Shown piece after piece: positions 26,922 through 37,520 of a stretch of DNA of 64,000 nt. Every line of letters starts with the position of its first letter. The stretch's first letter is position 1. The position numbers and the translations under genes were made by a program. Origin of the DNA: an uncultured Endozoicomonas sp. (GTDB lineage: Bacteria > Pseudomonadota > Gammaproteobacteria > Pseudomonadales > Endozoicomonadaceae); the NCBI RefSeq assembly GCF_947495845.1, contig NZ_CANMAO010000001.1, forward strand, positions 1 through 64,000, in the 5' to 3' direction. The notes under the pieces were generated by a model. The model made no database searches and had not been told where the DNA came from. It worked only from the letters and a program-made list of their open reading frames with translations.

Positions 26922-26951
26922 CCCCTGTCTGTTCTTTTGGTCAGATAGGGG
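26922..26951 (+). terminator. murA terminator
   Basis: An inverted repeat CCCCTGTCTG / CAGATAGGGG (one G-T wobble, 10-nt loop) lies 16 bp past the murA stop, followed by a short AACTTTTCT tract. Confidence 0.65.
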
Positions 26952-27141
26952 AACTTTTCTGATGATTACCATTCTAATAAAAATGCCGTCGGATTATTTT
27001 TGTTTTTAGGGCGCTGTTTATCCGTGAATCAATGTATGCTCCCATGGATAAGTCCATCAGATAGTTAATCATGCTAACCGCCTGATCACTAAACTCAGAG
27101 GCACTTTCCTTTTAAAATCGGATGTTTGCAGAGGTGAGTAA

Positions 27142-30100
27142 GTGCCATTCAATCCTATTAATACTATAAAACTCTGGTGGAATGGGGGCGCAAGTAATCA
27201 GCCAGATAACTCTGTACCTGCAGGAAATAACACTTCTCAGAATAGTGGCGCATCATCAAGCGCTGATCATCTATCACGTAATGTTCAAGCTGTCTCTCCT
27301 GCACCGGACGCTCAGATTGACTTAGTCAGTCAATCCCAGTCCTCTGAACCGCAAACTTCGAATCAAAGTTCGAGTCTTAAAGAAAAAGCCATAAGCTTGC
27401 TAAAAACACCTCTTAAATATTTACCTTCAGTAGAAAAGATGGTTGCAAAGCCATTTGATTATTTAGCTCCTGCTGAAACAAAGCGCATATTAGGATCAGT
27501 CGCTGAAAAAATTGTAGAGCAAATCCTTGAAGAGTTTACGAACCTTCGGAATTTAACCGAGGTAACTGTAAATGATCCGCAAGATCAGATTAGCGATGAC
27601 TATGAATTAAATTTATTGCGCAGAAAAACTCTAGATATTTTCAATGATATTTTAATCGAGGCATTGCAAAATCCAGTTCGTTATATTGTCAATCGACTGA
27701 ATAGTCGTGATGATCTGACGGAAAATCAAAGTCAAATTGTTGTTGATACCGCTATTGCCATCGCATATCAGAAATTAACTCCTGTTATTCTGGATGCTGC
27801 AGAGTCGGGCCTGAAGAATGTTGAAAATAAAGAGACCCTTAAGGAGGTTATTGAATCCAGTCTTGCGGAATTTCTGGGTATTGCATGGAAGAAAAAAGAA
27901 GGCTCATCTGTCGATCCATTAGAATATGCTGTAAGTGAACTAATACAGAAAAAAACAGCAGAGATTAGTGATGCCGTTAGTGAAAAGATATCAGGCATTG
28001 GGCAGTTGCTTTATCACAGTTTACCTTTGTATCTGGATAAGTCAGTTTTCAGCACTGCGATTATGGATATTTTGGAAAGATCAGTTAAAGATGCAGTGAC
28101 TGTTATTACAAATGACCAAAACACAGGCATCCAATCTGGTATTGATAGTGCGAAATGTATATCTGTAGATGAACCGGTTATTGACTCTCTGGTCAGTTTA
28201 TTTCGACAAGAACTCCAAACGTCGTTTTTAAAAAAATATCAAAACCGTCATGCTCTTTTTAGTTTTGAATTGGCTGATGGAAGAATGGAGGCAGCGGTTA
28301 GAAATTATATTGATTTATTGTTAGAAAATGTCAGAAGTGATTATAAAAGTGAAGAACGCGACTCTCGCTCTCAAAGGTCTGTTTCGGGTCTTGTTGATTA
28401 TTTTTCTTCCTTTAGCCTCATCAAGCAAAAACTTGCAACCGCTATTATTTCATTACCTGAGAAAGAGGAATGGGTGCAAGAGAATGTTTCTAAAGGGCTT
28501 GATGTATTGGAGCCAGTAGCAAAACGTGCCATTACCACTGGCGCTCAGGAAATACAAAAGGCGCACCTATGGCGCGAAGCTGAAGCTCCTTCAAATGAAG
28601 CTCCTTCAAATGAAGCTCATTCAAATGAACTAACTGCTGAAATGAAGAGTACTGTCGCTGATGGTATTGCTTTAGCAGCTTTACCTTTTTTTCAATCGAT
28701 GCATAAGAATAAAAAGCAAGTTGAGCAAACCGTAGCATCGAATGTCGAGACAGTTATTGATGAATCGATTAAGACTGGCATTCAATATGTTGATCAAACA
28801 GGAAAGTCATCAAAAAGTAATAAATTAAGTAAAGAAGCCAAACAGTTCTCTGGCGTTATGGCACCTATTTGGAAGAAGGTATTGCTGCATAAAGTTCACG
28901 AGGCAATAGAGTCTGGTTTTCAGTGGCTGGATGAAGGATTTAAAACCGGTGAGCTGAAAGAGAAAATAAGATCGGCCTTAACAGGAGAAGCTGGTAAGGA
29001 TGGCAACGAGAGAATACTAAGCCCTGATGACCGTCAGAAAGGAACTGGTGTTTCAACATTGTCCGCTGGTTCTCTCAAATCAGCTGCTTACACAAAGCTT
29101 GAAGAGATAACGACTGGTTCCGCAAAAGATGCTGCTGATCGTTTGAGTCGTGCTCTTCAAGCGAGTGACCCGTTGTCGAACAAAACCATCACCAATGGTA
29201 TTGATCAGATTGTTCAGGGAATGGTGAACCCATCGCTATCGAAGGCTGAAGATCAGCTTGACCGAATCAAGAAAGAGAAAGTCATCAACCCGCTTGCTGA
29301 TGTCGTTAAAGCAGAGTTGTGGAGTGTCTATCAGAAGGGAGTAAATAGTTTTACTCAGTGGGCACAGCAAGAAAATAATGCACGTCAGCTGATCAGCAAC
29401 CTGAGACAGGCTTTTCGGCCTCTGGCAAAAGCACAGATCAGTTTGATGCTGACTGAGTATATAGATGGGTACAACCCTGCGGATGCTGATTGGTCCAAGG
29501 TTGATGATTATCTGGAGGGTGTTCTGGATAGTTGTATGGACTCACTGCTGCAAATGGGACTCAATAGTGCGATCCAATGGATGGGAGACTTCCCTGACGA
29601 AGATGAATATGAGTTAGAAGGTATTAAGGAATTATTTACGGAAAATGCTGACTCAGAGACTGATGTCGAGGAAAAGAAAGCTTATAACACCGAGCGCTTG
29701 ATAAAAGGAGAACTTGGAAAGTTAGTTGATCAATCAAAACAGCAGTTGTTAGAAGCCGTTGAGCAACGGCTGGAAATATTAAAAGCCACTGCCGAAGACT
29801 GTGAAGAAAATGATCAAGGATTTAATCGCTTTGCAGGCAGGTTGCAATCACAAACAGCTAAGTCAGAAGACAAATTACAGATAAAAAATGCGACAGCAGA
29901 AATGGCTGCAAATAGTCAGCAAGCTGAGCAAGCGGTACAAGAGACAGCCGCTACAGAAGCTACAGCAACTCATGATGAGCCTTACCAATACAGACAAGCA
30001 GACCTTGTTGCTTTAGGCAAAAGTGCTGCTGCGTCGGTAAATGATGTACTGGATGCTTTTAAAGCCAGCAGAGCAACAATTCAGAACGTACTGGAATCAT

Positions 30101-33100
30101 CCTTGAAAGTGGTTACGTCAGAAGCGATGACCACGGTTGCTCAATGGGTTGATAGTCAGGTGGGGAACAAGAATGGTAAGGATGCAAAGCGTATTGAAAA
30201 AAGTTTTGAGCGTCATCTTTCACCTCTACTGGTACATCAATTTGCAGGCATCCTTCTGGATCAAACTGCTGGGTTTGTAGAAGAGCAACTGAGTCCTGAA
30301 GGTCTTGTCAGAAAAACCATAGCGGGGCTGGGTGATAAAAAGGATGCAATAGAGAAAGATCAGCAGCCACCCTTGACACTGGAGGCATATCTTCAAAAGC
30401 AATTAAAGCCGGTGCTTAATGAGAAAGTCGATATAGGCTTAGCGGGCTTTGCTGCAGATAAAGCCAATGAATTCAGTCATCTCAAACTCGATAATCAATT
30501 TTTATCTCACCCTCTGGTAGCCAATGCTATTGAAACGGTCATTTTGGATGCCTTGAGTAAAGAGTGTGAGAAGGGGGCAACATTATTAAATCGAATAGCC
30601 CCCGATATGGATGATAAATGGTTTAAAGGCCTCCAGATTCCTGTGCATAAAGCTGTAGTTAACGAATTGAAAAAGGCACTAAAAGAGTCGGTGAAATGGC
30701 TTAATCAGCAGGAGAACAGAACTCGTTTGGTTGCCAGAATGGAACCTGCTCTGCGACCAATAGTGACTGATTTTATTGCCCATAAATTGTTGATGGGTGC
30801 GACCGGTCAGCCCCCTAGAGCCGTAGATATTGCAAGAATTTCTCCATTCATCAGTGATAATGTTCATAAGGTGTTTGGTGAGGCTGTAGACATTCAATTG
30901 AATAGCCTGGTTCAATGGGCAGATGATGTTGATTCCAGAAGTAGTGAGGCACAGGAATGCATTGAAAGGTTGGTCGTAGCATCTGAGCATGAGTTATTGA
31001 CTGTGACCAGAGATCGCCTGAAGACATTGCAATCGTCTGCGGACCTGCAGAACAGGCATGTTCACAAGCAGGAAGCATTAAGACAGCTTCAAAGTGTGGC
31101 TGACCTGCACAAGAAAAATTATCTGGAAGCAAAACAAAAGCCTCGCCCTATTTTCAGCGTTGCTGGTGACCGGCATGATGTTGAGGCAAACAAAAGGTTA
31201 CAGGAGCTCAAACAGCTTGCTGATTTATCAGAGCAATTGTATTTAAACGGAAATAGAGAATTTAAAGCCTTTCAGAAAGATTCGGGAATAGCCCCTCAAG
31301 AGAGGGCGGGTGTTCAGGGATTAGCAGATCGTCTGAAAGCAGAATCCGAGAAGGCGAAACAGGCTTCAGAAAAAGCGCCAGCAGCTCAGAATGAAAATAA
31401 TTACATCTTCAGCAAGTATAAGAGTGAGCTGATTCAGCAATTTGCCAACGGTGTGACAAAGCTGACTCGTAAAGTCGCCAGACTTATTGCGAAAAATAAG
31501 CCTGCAGTCGTTCCTGCTGTTAAACGGCATGCGCAGACTATTGCGAACAGGTTGGTGAGTGTTGCTGTATTCAAAGGTGTTGAGAAAACAGCAGGCCCTG
31601 AGGATGCTAACCGTAAAAAAGTAACGGAAGCCATTAGATTACATGTCGAAAATAATGTGTCCCAGCATCTGGATACGTTAATAAATGAGAATACGGATAG
31701 CCTGGTTGCCTACCTATCGAGCAAAGAAGGTCTGACAGAAATTCGAGGCGAAATCGTCAATGGCCTCACCCCTGATGAAAATGAGGATGGCAAAAAAGAT
31801 AAAGGCTTCAATGTTGAGAAATTAGGAAGAAACCTCTCGACATCGATTAACGGTGTGATACAGAAAAGCTTTGCCAGCGTGGACAGTAAGATTGGTGCAC
31901 TTGCTGGAGACAACCCGGCTTTACCTATCCCACTGTTGCAGCAGTTTGCAAAAAATGCCATGGATCATATATGTGCCAAGGGCGGAAGTTGGATTGGTAA
32001 ACATCAGGATGAAATCTGGGATGAAGTGGTCCCCGGCATTAAAGAACAAATGAAAAATACGCTGAGGCTGGCTCAGACAGAAGCGCTCGACATTGCACTG
32101 GATTGGCAAAAGAACGATGAAAATGTGAAGCAGCTGATCAACCCTCTGGTGAGCAGCCTTGAAAAGACGGTTACTAAGTTGGTGACGAAGTTGGTGACCA
32201 GTGCGGCTGCTGCAGAGATTGCTGAAAAGATTGGTGGCGATGTTGAGTCTGTTCGTCTTGGTATTAAACCGATGGTTAAGCCTCTGGTTAAACCGTTGAT
32301 GAAGGAAGTCAGCCATCAGGTTGTCCAATCGCTCTCTGACTGGAGTAAACAGAATCGTGAAGCAATGGTAGCCGAGCTATCTTCTCATGGGGATCAAATG
32401 ATTGATGCTGCAGCACCGGTCATTCATGAGGAAATCAGAAACGTGGCACTGTTGAATGCTGCTCGAAAAGTCGATCAGATGGATGTAAGCGAGCTTGCGG
32501 AAAAGGTTGCTCAAGCCATTCCTGAGACGTTTGATCTTGAAAAGATGACAGAAGGTGTCGTCTCTATTGGTAAAAAGACTTGTATCCCGAAAGAGCTGCC
32601 AAAAGTCCTGTGTTTTTTAATTCAGAAAGTCGAATTGTATAAGGCGCTGGGTGGAAAGGCTGAAGAAGGCATGTATGTTGATCGCCTGATAATTAATGGA
32701 GACAGCTTTGAAAACATCAAGGCAAAGCTGAAGGTTATGGCTGATGGCTCTATCCGGGTGGATAAGCTGAGCTTTGAAATGCCAAACCAGCCTACTCCGG
32801 ATGATAGTCTGGAGATCAGTGCCAGTGATGTATCACTGGATTACCAATTACCGGAAAACAGTAAACTCAGAAAGGCCGCTATACTGGCTGCTGCTGGTTC
32901 TTTAACCACAGAAAACTTGGCTTCTACGTTGTTTAAAGAGTTATTTCCAAACAAGGCTCATATAACAGCTGGAAAGATTAAAGGTGGCTTTAAGGATTAT
33001 TGGACTTACGATCAATCAACAGCCGCCATTAATTTTGACATTTCTGATGTTGAAGCAGATTTCAATGTTCAAAAACATTACCCAGCCGGGTATATGGATA

Positions 33101-34602
33101 TGAATATCCACGCTCCAAGGGAAGTGAATCTGGACTTATCCAGTGATGGTATTGTCAAGTTGGTTCAGGGGGCGCTTAAACTGGATAATGAAAGAAATGG
33201 TCATGCAGATATCAGCTTTATTTTTGACCCGACCAGGCAAAGTAAATTAATCCACTGGCTGGTGGGTGATGTCCGAGTAAAAGCACGTTTTATCGTGAAG
33301 AATGGTGTGGGATATCTCGATAGTACGGATAACCTGAAAATTGACTGTGACCGGCCATTCTTCCAGCCGCTGTGCCACGCTATGATAAAAAATACGATTA
33401 AGGCCTGTGACCCCGGAGTTTTCAGGCTAAGAGAAGGGCATGTGCTTAAGCTGAAGGCAAAATTGTTTAATGAAAAACGCGGCAACAAAGTGCTAAATTT
33501 TTTTGCGAAAGCAGCAAACTTCTTCTTCTCGTTTTTCATTTCTACCATCAAAATCAAAATACCGTTTACGGGTTTCTCAAGATTGGAGCCAGGGGAAGAG
33601 GGGCTGCTTGGTAAATTCAACTTCCTGATATTCGTTGACAGTATTTTCCCATGGCCGGTATCGATTCATAAACAAAGTAACGAGGGCGCGTTACAGGGAA
33701 TCAGTAAGACTGATGATAAACAGGATGTCAGTGAAGCTGAGAGACTGAAGCGTATTGAGAGCTGGAAGCAAACCGTGTTTATGGATATGAGGCAAGGGCA
33801 TGTACCATCGGCTAACCGGTCACTACGCCTTGTCTCTGAGCAAGTCATTTATACCATGCTGCAAGATGCCCGTATTGAAGGAAAATCCTCTCAAAGAGTG
33901 AGTGCCCTGAAAATATTGGCCTTATTAGCGACTGCTGAACCTGAAAAAGCGGTGTCAGTGCTTCAGAAGATTGGGCGTGATACCGGGGATTCTAATGGCA
34001 TTATTGACTTTATAAAGGCAAGAATCACTGAGCCTGAGAAGGGTGAGCCTTATGAGCAGGCTATGATTCTGCCTTTATTGGAAGAGCAGGAGAAGTTAGG
34101 GACGTTATTGCAGTACTATGAAAATAGCCAGAACAGTCCTGATGGTTGTATTTATAAAGGCATTGAGCAGGTTGCTATCAAGAAGAAGTTCGTCAGTCAG
34201 GTTGGCAATATTGCAGCTAAACAGCTTCAGAAACATGGTGGTTTAATTAATGAAGTTCTTCCTCCGGATCTGATTGCTCTAATGGACCCCGCGTTTGAAT
34301 TTAAGGATAAGTTTTTATCTTCTGTTGCTGTTCCTATAAGGCAGCTTTCAGCTGATGATGGCTATGCTTCTGAAAAGGGATCGATTGCAAGCGATGTTTC
34401 AGATGTTGGCAATCTCTCTGATCTCGGAGGAGATTCCGATGATGATAGTGAAGGAGGTTACTCATCAGAGTCTGACGTATCAGATGAAGGGGCTGAAGGT
34501 CCATCCAGTGACTTATTTTCTGCTGATGGTGTATCGTCCTTATTCTCGGCAGATAATGATACTGAAAATGAGTTACCCCAACAGGCTCAACTGAGAGCCT
34601 GA
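27142..34602 (+). CDS. Giant repetitive orphan protein (2486 residues)
   Basis: I do not recognise the family. GTG 27142 is preceded by AGAGGTGAG. The N-terminus (1-80) is S/N/Q-rich with no signal peptide. Residues ~90-1830 are helical and contain diverged modules of about 450 residues. Each has the pattern hydrophobic-W-x-x-(Q/D)-x-N, seen at about 590, 730, 1185, 1650 and 1720 (FTQWAQQENNARQL, VKWLNQQENRTRL, ALDWQKNDENVKQL). Residues ~1844-2174 are beta-rich with alternating polarity and include a hydrophobic patch near 2120-2142. A helical stretch (2190-2400) and a Ser/Asp/Glu-rich tail (2405-2486) follow. The codon mix is more A/T-rich than neighbouring murA. No partner gene is adjacent. 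Confidence 0.75.
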   Translation: MPFNPINTIKLWWNGGASNQPDNSVPAGNNTSQNSGASSSADHLSRNVQAVSPAPDAQIDLVSQSQSSEPQTSNQSSSLKEKAISLLKTPLKYLPSVEKMVAKPFDYLAPAETKRILGSVAEKIVEQILEEFTNLRNLTEVTVNDPQDQISDDYELNLLRRKTLDIFNDILIEALQNPVRYIVNRLNSRDDLTENQSQIVVDTAIAIAYQKLTPVILDAAESGLKNVENKETLKEVIESSLAEFLGIAWKKKEGSSVDPLEYAVSELIQKKTAEISDAVSEKISGIGQLLYHSLPLYLDKSVFSTAIMDILERSVKDAVTVITNDQNTGIQSGIDSAKCISVDEPVIDSLVSLFRQELQTSFLKKYQNRHALFSFELADGRMEAAVRNYIDLLLENVRSDYKSEERDSRSQRSVSGLVDYFSSFSLIKQKLATAIISLPEKEEWVQENVSKGLDVLEPVAKRAITTGAQEIQKAHLWREAEAPSNEAPSNEAHSNELTAEMKSTVADGIALAALPFFQSMHKNKKQVEQTVASNVETVIDESIKTGIQYVDQTGKSSKSNKLSKEAKQFSGVMAPIWKKVLLHKVHEAIESGFQWLDEGFKTGELKEKIRSALTGEAGKDGNERILSPDDRQKGTGVSTLSAGSLKSAAYTKLEEITTGSAKDAADRLSRALQASDPLSNKTITNGIDQIVQGMVNPSLSKAEDQLDRIKKEKVINPLADVVKAELWSVYQKGVNSFTQWAQQENNARQLISNLRQAFRPLAKAQISLMLTEYIDGYNPADADWSKVDDYLEGVLDSCMDSLLQMGLNSAIQWMGDFPDEDEYELEGIKELFTENADSETDVEEKKAYNTERLIKGELGKLVDQSKQQLLEAVEQRLEILKATAEDCEENDQGFNRFAGRLQSQTAKSEDKLQIKNATAEMAANSQQAEQAVQETAATEATATHDEPYQYRQADLVALGKSAAASVNDVLDAFKASRATIQNVLESSLKVVTSEAMTTVAQWVDSQVGNKNGKDAKRIEKSFERHLSPLLVHQFAGILLDQTAGFVEEQLSPEGLVRKTIAGLGDKKDAIEKDQQPPLTLEAYLQKQLKPVLNEKVDIGLAGFAADKANEFSHLKLDNQFLSHPLVANAIETVILDALSKECEKGATLLNRIAPDMDDKWFKGLQIPVHKAVVNELKKALKESVKWLNQQENRTRLVARMEPALRPIVTDFIAHKLLMGATGQPPRAVDIARISPFISDNVHKVFGEAVDIQLNSLVQWADDVDSRSSEAQECIERLVVASEHELLTVTRDRLKTLQSSADLQNRHVHKQEALRQLQSVADLHKKNYLEAKQKPRPIFSVAGDRHDVEANKRLQELKQLADLSEQLYLNGNREFKAFQKDSGIAPQERAGVQGLADRLKAESEKAKQASEKAPAAQNENNYIFSKYKSELIQQFANGVTKLTRKVARLIAKNKPAVVPAVKRHAQTIANRLVSVAVFKGVEKTAGPEDANRKKVTEAIRLHVENNVSQHLDTLINENTDSLVAYLSSKEGLTEIRGEIVNGLTPDENEDGKKDKGFNVEKLGRNLSTSINGVIQKSFASVDSKIGALAGDNPALPIPLLQQFAKNAMDHICAKGGSWIGKHQDEIWDEVVPGIKEQMKNTLRLAQTEALDIALDWQKNDENVKQLINPLVSSLEKTVTKLVTKLVTSAAAAEIAEKIGGDVESVRLGIKPMVKPLVKPLMKEVSHQVVQSLSDWSKQNREAMVAELSSHGDQMIDAAAPVIHEEIRNVALLNAARKVDQMDVSELAEKVAQAIPETFDLEKMTEGVVSIGKKTCIPKELPKVLCFLIQKVELYKALGGKAEEGMYVDRLIINGDSFENIKAKLKVMADGSIRVDKLSFEMPNQPTPDDSLEISASDVSLDYQLPENSKLRKAAILAAAGSLTTENLASTLFKELFPNKAHITAGKIKGGFKDYWTYDQSTAAINFDISDVEADFNVQKHYPAGYMDMNIHAPREVNLDLSSDGIVKLVQGALKLDNERNGHADISFIFDPTRQSKLIHWLVGDVRVKARFIVKNGVGYLDSTDNLKIDCDRPFFQPLCHAMIKNTIKACDPGVFRLREGHVLKLKAKLFNEKRGNKVLNFFAKAANFFFSFFISTIKIKIPFTGFSRLEPGEEGLLGKFNFLIFVDSIFPWPVSIHKQSNEGALQGISKTDDKQDVSEAERLKRIESWKQTVFMDMRQGHVPSANRSLRLVSEQVIYTMLQDARIEGKSSQRVSALKILALLATAEPEKAVSVLQKIGRDTGDSNGIIDFIKARITEPEKGEPYEQAMILPLLEEQEKLGTLLQYYENSQNSPDGCIYKGIEQVAIKKKFVSQVGNIAAKQLQKHGGLINEVLPPDLIALMDPAFEFKDKFLSSVAVPIRQLSADDGYASEKGSIASDVSDVGNLSDLGGDSDDDSEGGYSSESDVSDEGAEGPSSDLFSADGVSSLFSADNDTENELPQQAQLRA
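28585..28629 (+). repeat. Three 15-bp tandem units inside the giant gene
   Basis: GCTCCTTCAAATGAA is repeated at 28585, 28600 and, with one change, 28615. It encodes (A-P/H-S-N-E)x3, an in-frame linker that can vary in copy number without breaking the frame. Confidence 0.9.
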
Positions 34603-34620
34603 TTTCAGAAGGAGCTGTTA

Positions 34621-35532
34621 TTATAAGTGCGGCGCAACAAAGTCTGGTTGTATCCCGGTTTCAGTAATTAACTGCTCGATATTTTGACCTGAGTACACTC
34701 CACATTGAAGCAGTAAAGTCTTAAAGCCCATTGCATTTCCACCCAAAATGTCTGTGTACAGCGTATCGCCAACCATCAATACTCTTGATGGGGCAGAGAT
34801 ACCATGGCTTTTGAATACATCTGAGAAAATAGCCTGATCAGGTTTTCCAAAGAGTACTGGCTTGGCAACTTGATGGGTCCGCTCAACAAAATCCATTAAA
34901 AAGTAGCCCGGCGTGGCCAGAACTTTGTCTCCGTAGGGAGCGCCAATATCGGGGTTGCCCACCAGTAATTCGAACTGACGACCTTTTGCAGAGTTCACCA
35001 GACCTTCCTGCATCTCACTGGTCCAGCCGGTACCCGTTATAAACAGCAATGTATCAACATTGTCTGGGATATGACCCATCAGATGGTTTAAGCGAGCGCT
35101 GTCTTTTAGTAGTGCATCAGATGGGTGCTCCATCGGCGCTATAACGCCCACATTACTGGAGACAGGGTTCTTTTGCAGAAACGCTTCAGTAATATCCAGA
35201 CTGGTCAGCACCTCATTGCTGGTAAAGTCAAAGCCACGACTTTTGTATTTTTCTGCAGCAGTGCTTTTATTGGTCATGGTGTCGTTTGAAACAATACAGA
35301 ACGGAATATTACGTGCACGCAGTAATTGAATGGCTTCAGGTGCGCCTTCAATCGGTGTATTTCCACGGCAAAGTACGCCGTAAGAGTCTAAAAGAATCAG
35401 GTCGAAAAAATTTGTGATATCTGCCAGACCGGCAATGAATTTTGCTGGTGTTGCAGGTTTTTTGATCGCTGGATACCAGTCAAGATGCCTGGAGTAATAA
35501 GAATTCAGTAGGTCTGGCTCAAGAACGATCAT
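34621..35532 (-). CDS. HAD-superfamily class IIA phosphatase (NagD-like)
   Basis: 303 residues. Motif I is LILLDSYGVL (nucleophile Asp; the usual second Asp is replaced by Tyr). Motif II lies in FCIVSNDT, and motif IV is MVGDTLYTDILGG. The C2-type cap lies between them, as in NagD/PGP-like phosphatases. Y in place of the usual second D of DxD suggests altered chemistry or a distinct subgroup. Substrate unknown. Cytoplasmic, single gene convergent with the giant gene. Confidence 0.82.
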   Translation of the reverse strand: MIVLEPDLLNSYYSRHLDWYPAIKKPATPAKFIAGLADITNFFDLILLDSYGVLCRGNTPIEGAPEAIQLLRARNIPFCIVSNDTMTNKSTAAEKYKSRGFDFTSNEVLTSLDITEAFLQKNPVSSNVGVIAPMEHPSDALLKDSARLNHLMGHIPDNVDTLLFITGTGWTSEMQEGLVNSAKGRQFELLVGNPDIGAPYGDKVLATPGYFLMDFVERTHQVAKPVLFGKPDQAIFSDVFKSHGISAPSRVLMVGDTLYTDILGGNAMGFKTLLLQCGVYSGQNIEQLITETGIQPDFVAPHL

Positions 35533-35640
35533 TGTATTTGCCTGAAGCTAAGTCATTTGAATATAGGTCTTCGCTGGCGCGGATTATATCAAACCCTGTA
35601 TTGGTTACGATAAGAACTGGTAAAAAGAGAAATGAGATCT

Positions 35641-35804
35641 TAAGTACCCAACCATACGAAACCATATTTTCTGGCTCAGTGGTCAGCCACTCTGCAGCGT
35701 TACATCTACGACCACATAGCTACGGCTATGCTCACTTCGATGCGCCTTGCATAGTAACTACCCACTGAGCCAGAAATATTCGATTTCATATGATCGGGTA
35801 CTTA
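35641..35804. repeat. Palindromic repeat, family A copy 5
   Basis: A 164-bp imperfect palindrome begins TAAGTACCCAACCATACG and ends TGATCGGGTACTTA. The centre is CATAGCTACGGCTATG. It lies upstream of the HAD gene and downstream of the livK-like gene. Confidence 0.9.
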
Positions 35805-35876
35805 GAGGCGAGAAGGCGGTATTAAGAGAGGTGGGTCTAAGTGAAATCCTCCACCATCGGTGGAGGATAGATATTA

Positions 35877-37013
35877 TTAGTTAGTCAGTGCAGTCTTGGT
35901 ACCGTCTGAGTGCCACTCATAAACCACAAAACTGAAGTCTTTCAGGTCGCCTTTGCCATCAAAGCCAAGTTCACCAGTAGGTGTCTTGAAGTTGTTGGCG
36001 CGCAGGGTAGCGGCTACTTTTTCCGGGTCTTCGCTGGAAGCCAGAGTCATGCCATCAGCCATAACCTGTACTGCAGAGTAAGCCGGGAATACGAAAGGAC
36101 CGGTTGGGTCTTCTTCTTTGGCTTTGAATGCTTCAACCAAACGAGCGTTGGCAGGGTCCTGATCGAAACTCTTTGGCAGAGTGACCAGCAGGCCTTCAGA
36201 GGCTTCACCGGCGATGGCGGAAATGTCTTTGTTACCCACACCTTCTGGGCCCATGAATTTCACATCAAGGCCTTTTTCAGCACTTTGACGCAGAATCAGG
36301 CCGAGCTCTGGGTGATAACCACCGTAGTAAACAAAGTCCACACCTTCTTTTTTCAGCTTGGCAATCAGGGCAGAGAAGTCTTTATCGCCAGCGGTTACGC
36401 CTTCGTACAGAGCTACGTCGATACCGGCAGCGGTTACGCCGTCACGAACACTGGAAGCCAGACCTTCACCATACTGTTGCTTGTCATGGATGATGGCCAT
36501 CTTGGTGGGTTTGATGGCGTTGGTGATATAGCCAGCAGCGGTTGGTCCCTGCATGCTGTCCAGACCGATGGTTCTGAATATCAGTTGATAACCGCGGGTG
36601 GTGATATCCGGGCTGGTAGAGGCAGCAGTGATCATCAGAACGCCTTCATCTTCGTAGATGTCGGACGCTGGCTGAGTGGAAGATGAGCACAGGTGGCCTA
36701 CCACAAAACGGATATCGTCATTAACGATTTTGTTGGCCACGGCAACGGCCTGCTTTGGGTCACAAGCGTCATCATAGACAACCGCTTCAAGACTCTTGCC
36801 ATTGATACCGCCAGCTTTGTTGATTTGCTCAATAGCCATTTTAGCGCCGACGAATTGCATATCGCCATACTGAGCTACCGGACCGGTAACCGGGCCTGCC
36901 AGGGCAATTTTGATGGTGTCAGCAGCGGATGCGATTGACGCACTGCTCAGGGCAATAGCAGCAGTCAAGACAGCCACGCTCTTATTAAAGGTCTTATTGA
37001 ATGGTTTCAGCAT
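35877..37013 (-). CDS. livK: Branched-chain amino-acid ABC transporter binding protein
   Basis: 378 residues from ATG 37013 (a GTG lies 9 bp upstream). The signal peptide ends ASIASA before [14 protein letters not shown]. The mature protein is a type I periplasmic binding protein of the LivK/LivJ group: [28 protein letters not shown] and [16 protein letters not shown] are typical, including the disulfide-type Cys pair. No livHMGF genes are adjacent, so permease and ATPase must be encoded elsewhere. A liganded amino acid is likely but not certain. Confidence 0.88.
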   Translation of the reverse strand: MLKPFNKTFNKSVAVLTAAIALSSASIASAADTIKIALAGPVTGPVAQYGDMQFVGAKMAIEQINKAGGINGKSLEAVVYDDACDPKQAVAVANKIVNDDIRFVVGHLCSSSTQPASDIYEDEGVLMITAASTSPDITTRGYQLIFRTIGLDSMQGPTAAGYITNAIKPTKMAIIHDKQQYGEGLASSVRDGVTAAGIDVALYEGVTAGDKDFSALIAKLKKEGVDFVYYGGYHPELGLILRQSAEKGLDVKFMGPEGVGNKDISAIAGEASEGLLVTLPKSFDQDPANARLVEAFKAKEEDPTGPFVFPAYSAVQVMADGMTLASSEDPEKVAATLRANNFKTPTGELGFDGKGDLKDFSFVVYEWHSDGTKTALTN

Positions 37014-37022
37014 GTCAGTCAC

Positions 37023-37374
37023 TCGTTATTGTTGTTATTCGGGTCTGTTGATGTGCCGTTGAGAGTCTTGGTCACTCAGCAAGACATCAACAAATCCAAG
37101 CCCTAGTCATATTAAAGATTTTTTACAGCCATTCCAGTGATATGAAATGTTTTTTGAAGAAAAATAGAGAAAACACAAGGTTATTAATGTTGATTGGTTG
37201 CTCAGTACGCAGCAAAGATAGCTTTGATGAAGGGGAAACCAGAAAGGAGTGTTGAAAGTTGCAATAAAATCAATGGGTTGCTTGGGTTGTGTGAAATGTC
37301 TACTAAAGGATAAGGTTTGAGTGGCTTCAGTTCTCTATAGTTATTAGTACGTTTAAGAAAATTGGGGAATCGAT
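37023..37374. other. Upstream region of the livK-like gene
   Basis: About 350 bp, A/T-rich. It should contain the promoter of the minus-strand binding-protein gene and possibly that of a small plus-strand frame at 37375. I see no clear RNA element or repeat. Confidence 0.4.
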
Positions 37375-37479
37375 ATGCCGACGGAAAAGAAGAATTCATC
37401 ACTGCAAAAGGCCGCTTGTCTCGCGTTAGCCATCACTCTTGATGTGGTCGCTCTGAGCTTTATATTCAGTGGTTCCTGA
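37375..37479 (+). CDS. Possible 34-residue small membrane protein
   Basis: ATG 37375 has GGGGA 5-7 nt upstream. The frame encodes a charged N-terminus (MPTEKKNSSLQKAA) followed by a single hydrophobic helix (CLALAITLDVVALSFIFSGS), then TGA. This is the layout of small bacterial membrane proteins. It lies between livK and rpiA on the opposite strand. No homologue is known to me, and chance cannot be excluded. Confidence 0.35.
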   Translation: MPTEKKNSSLQKAACLALAITLDVVALSFIFSGS

Positions 37480-37520
37480 GTCAGAGCAAACCATGTTCTA
37501 ACTCAGGTGACCTCATCCTG

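Noticed and set aside
27142-34602. Calling the giant protein a known toxin, RTX or AsmA protein
   Set aside because: No RTX glycine repeats, no signal peptide, no recognised catalytic motif. The AsmA-like resemblance is only a polarity pattern.
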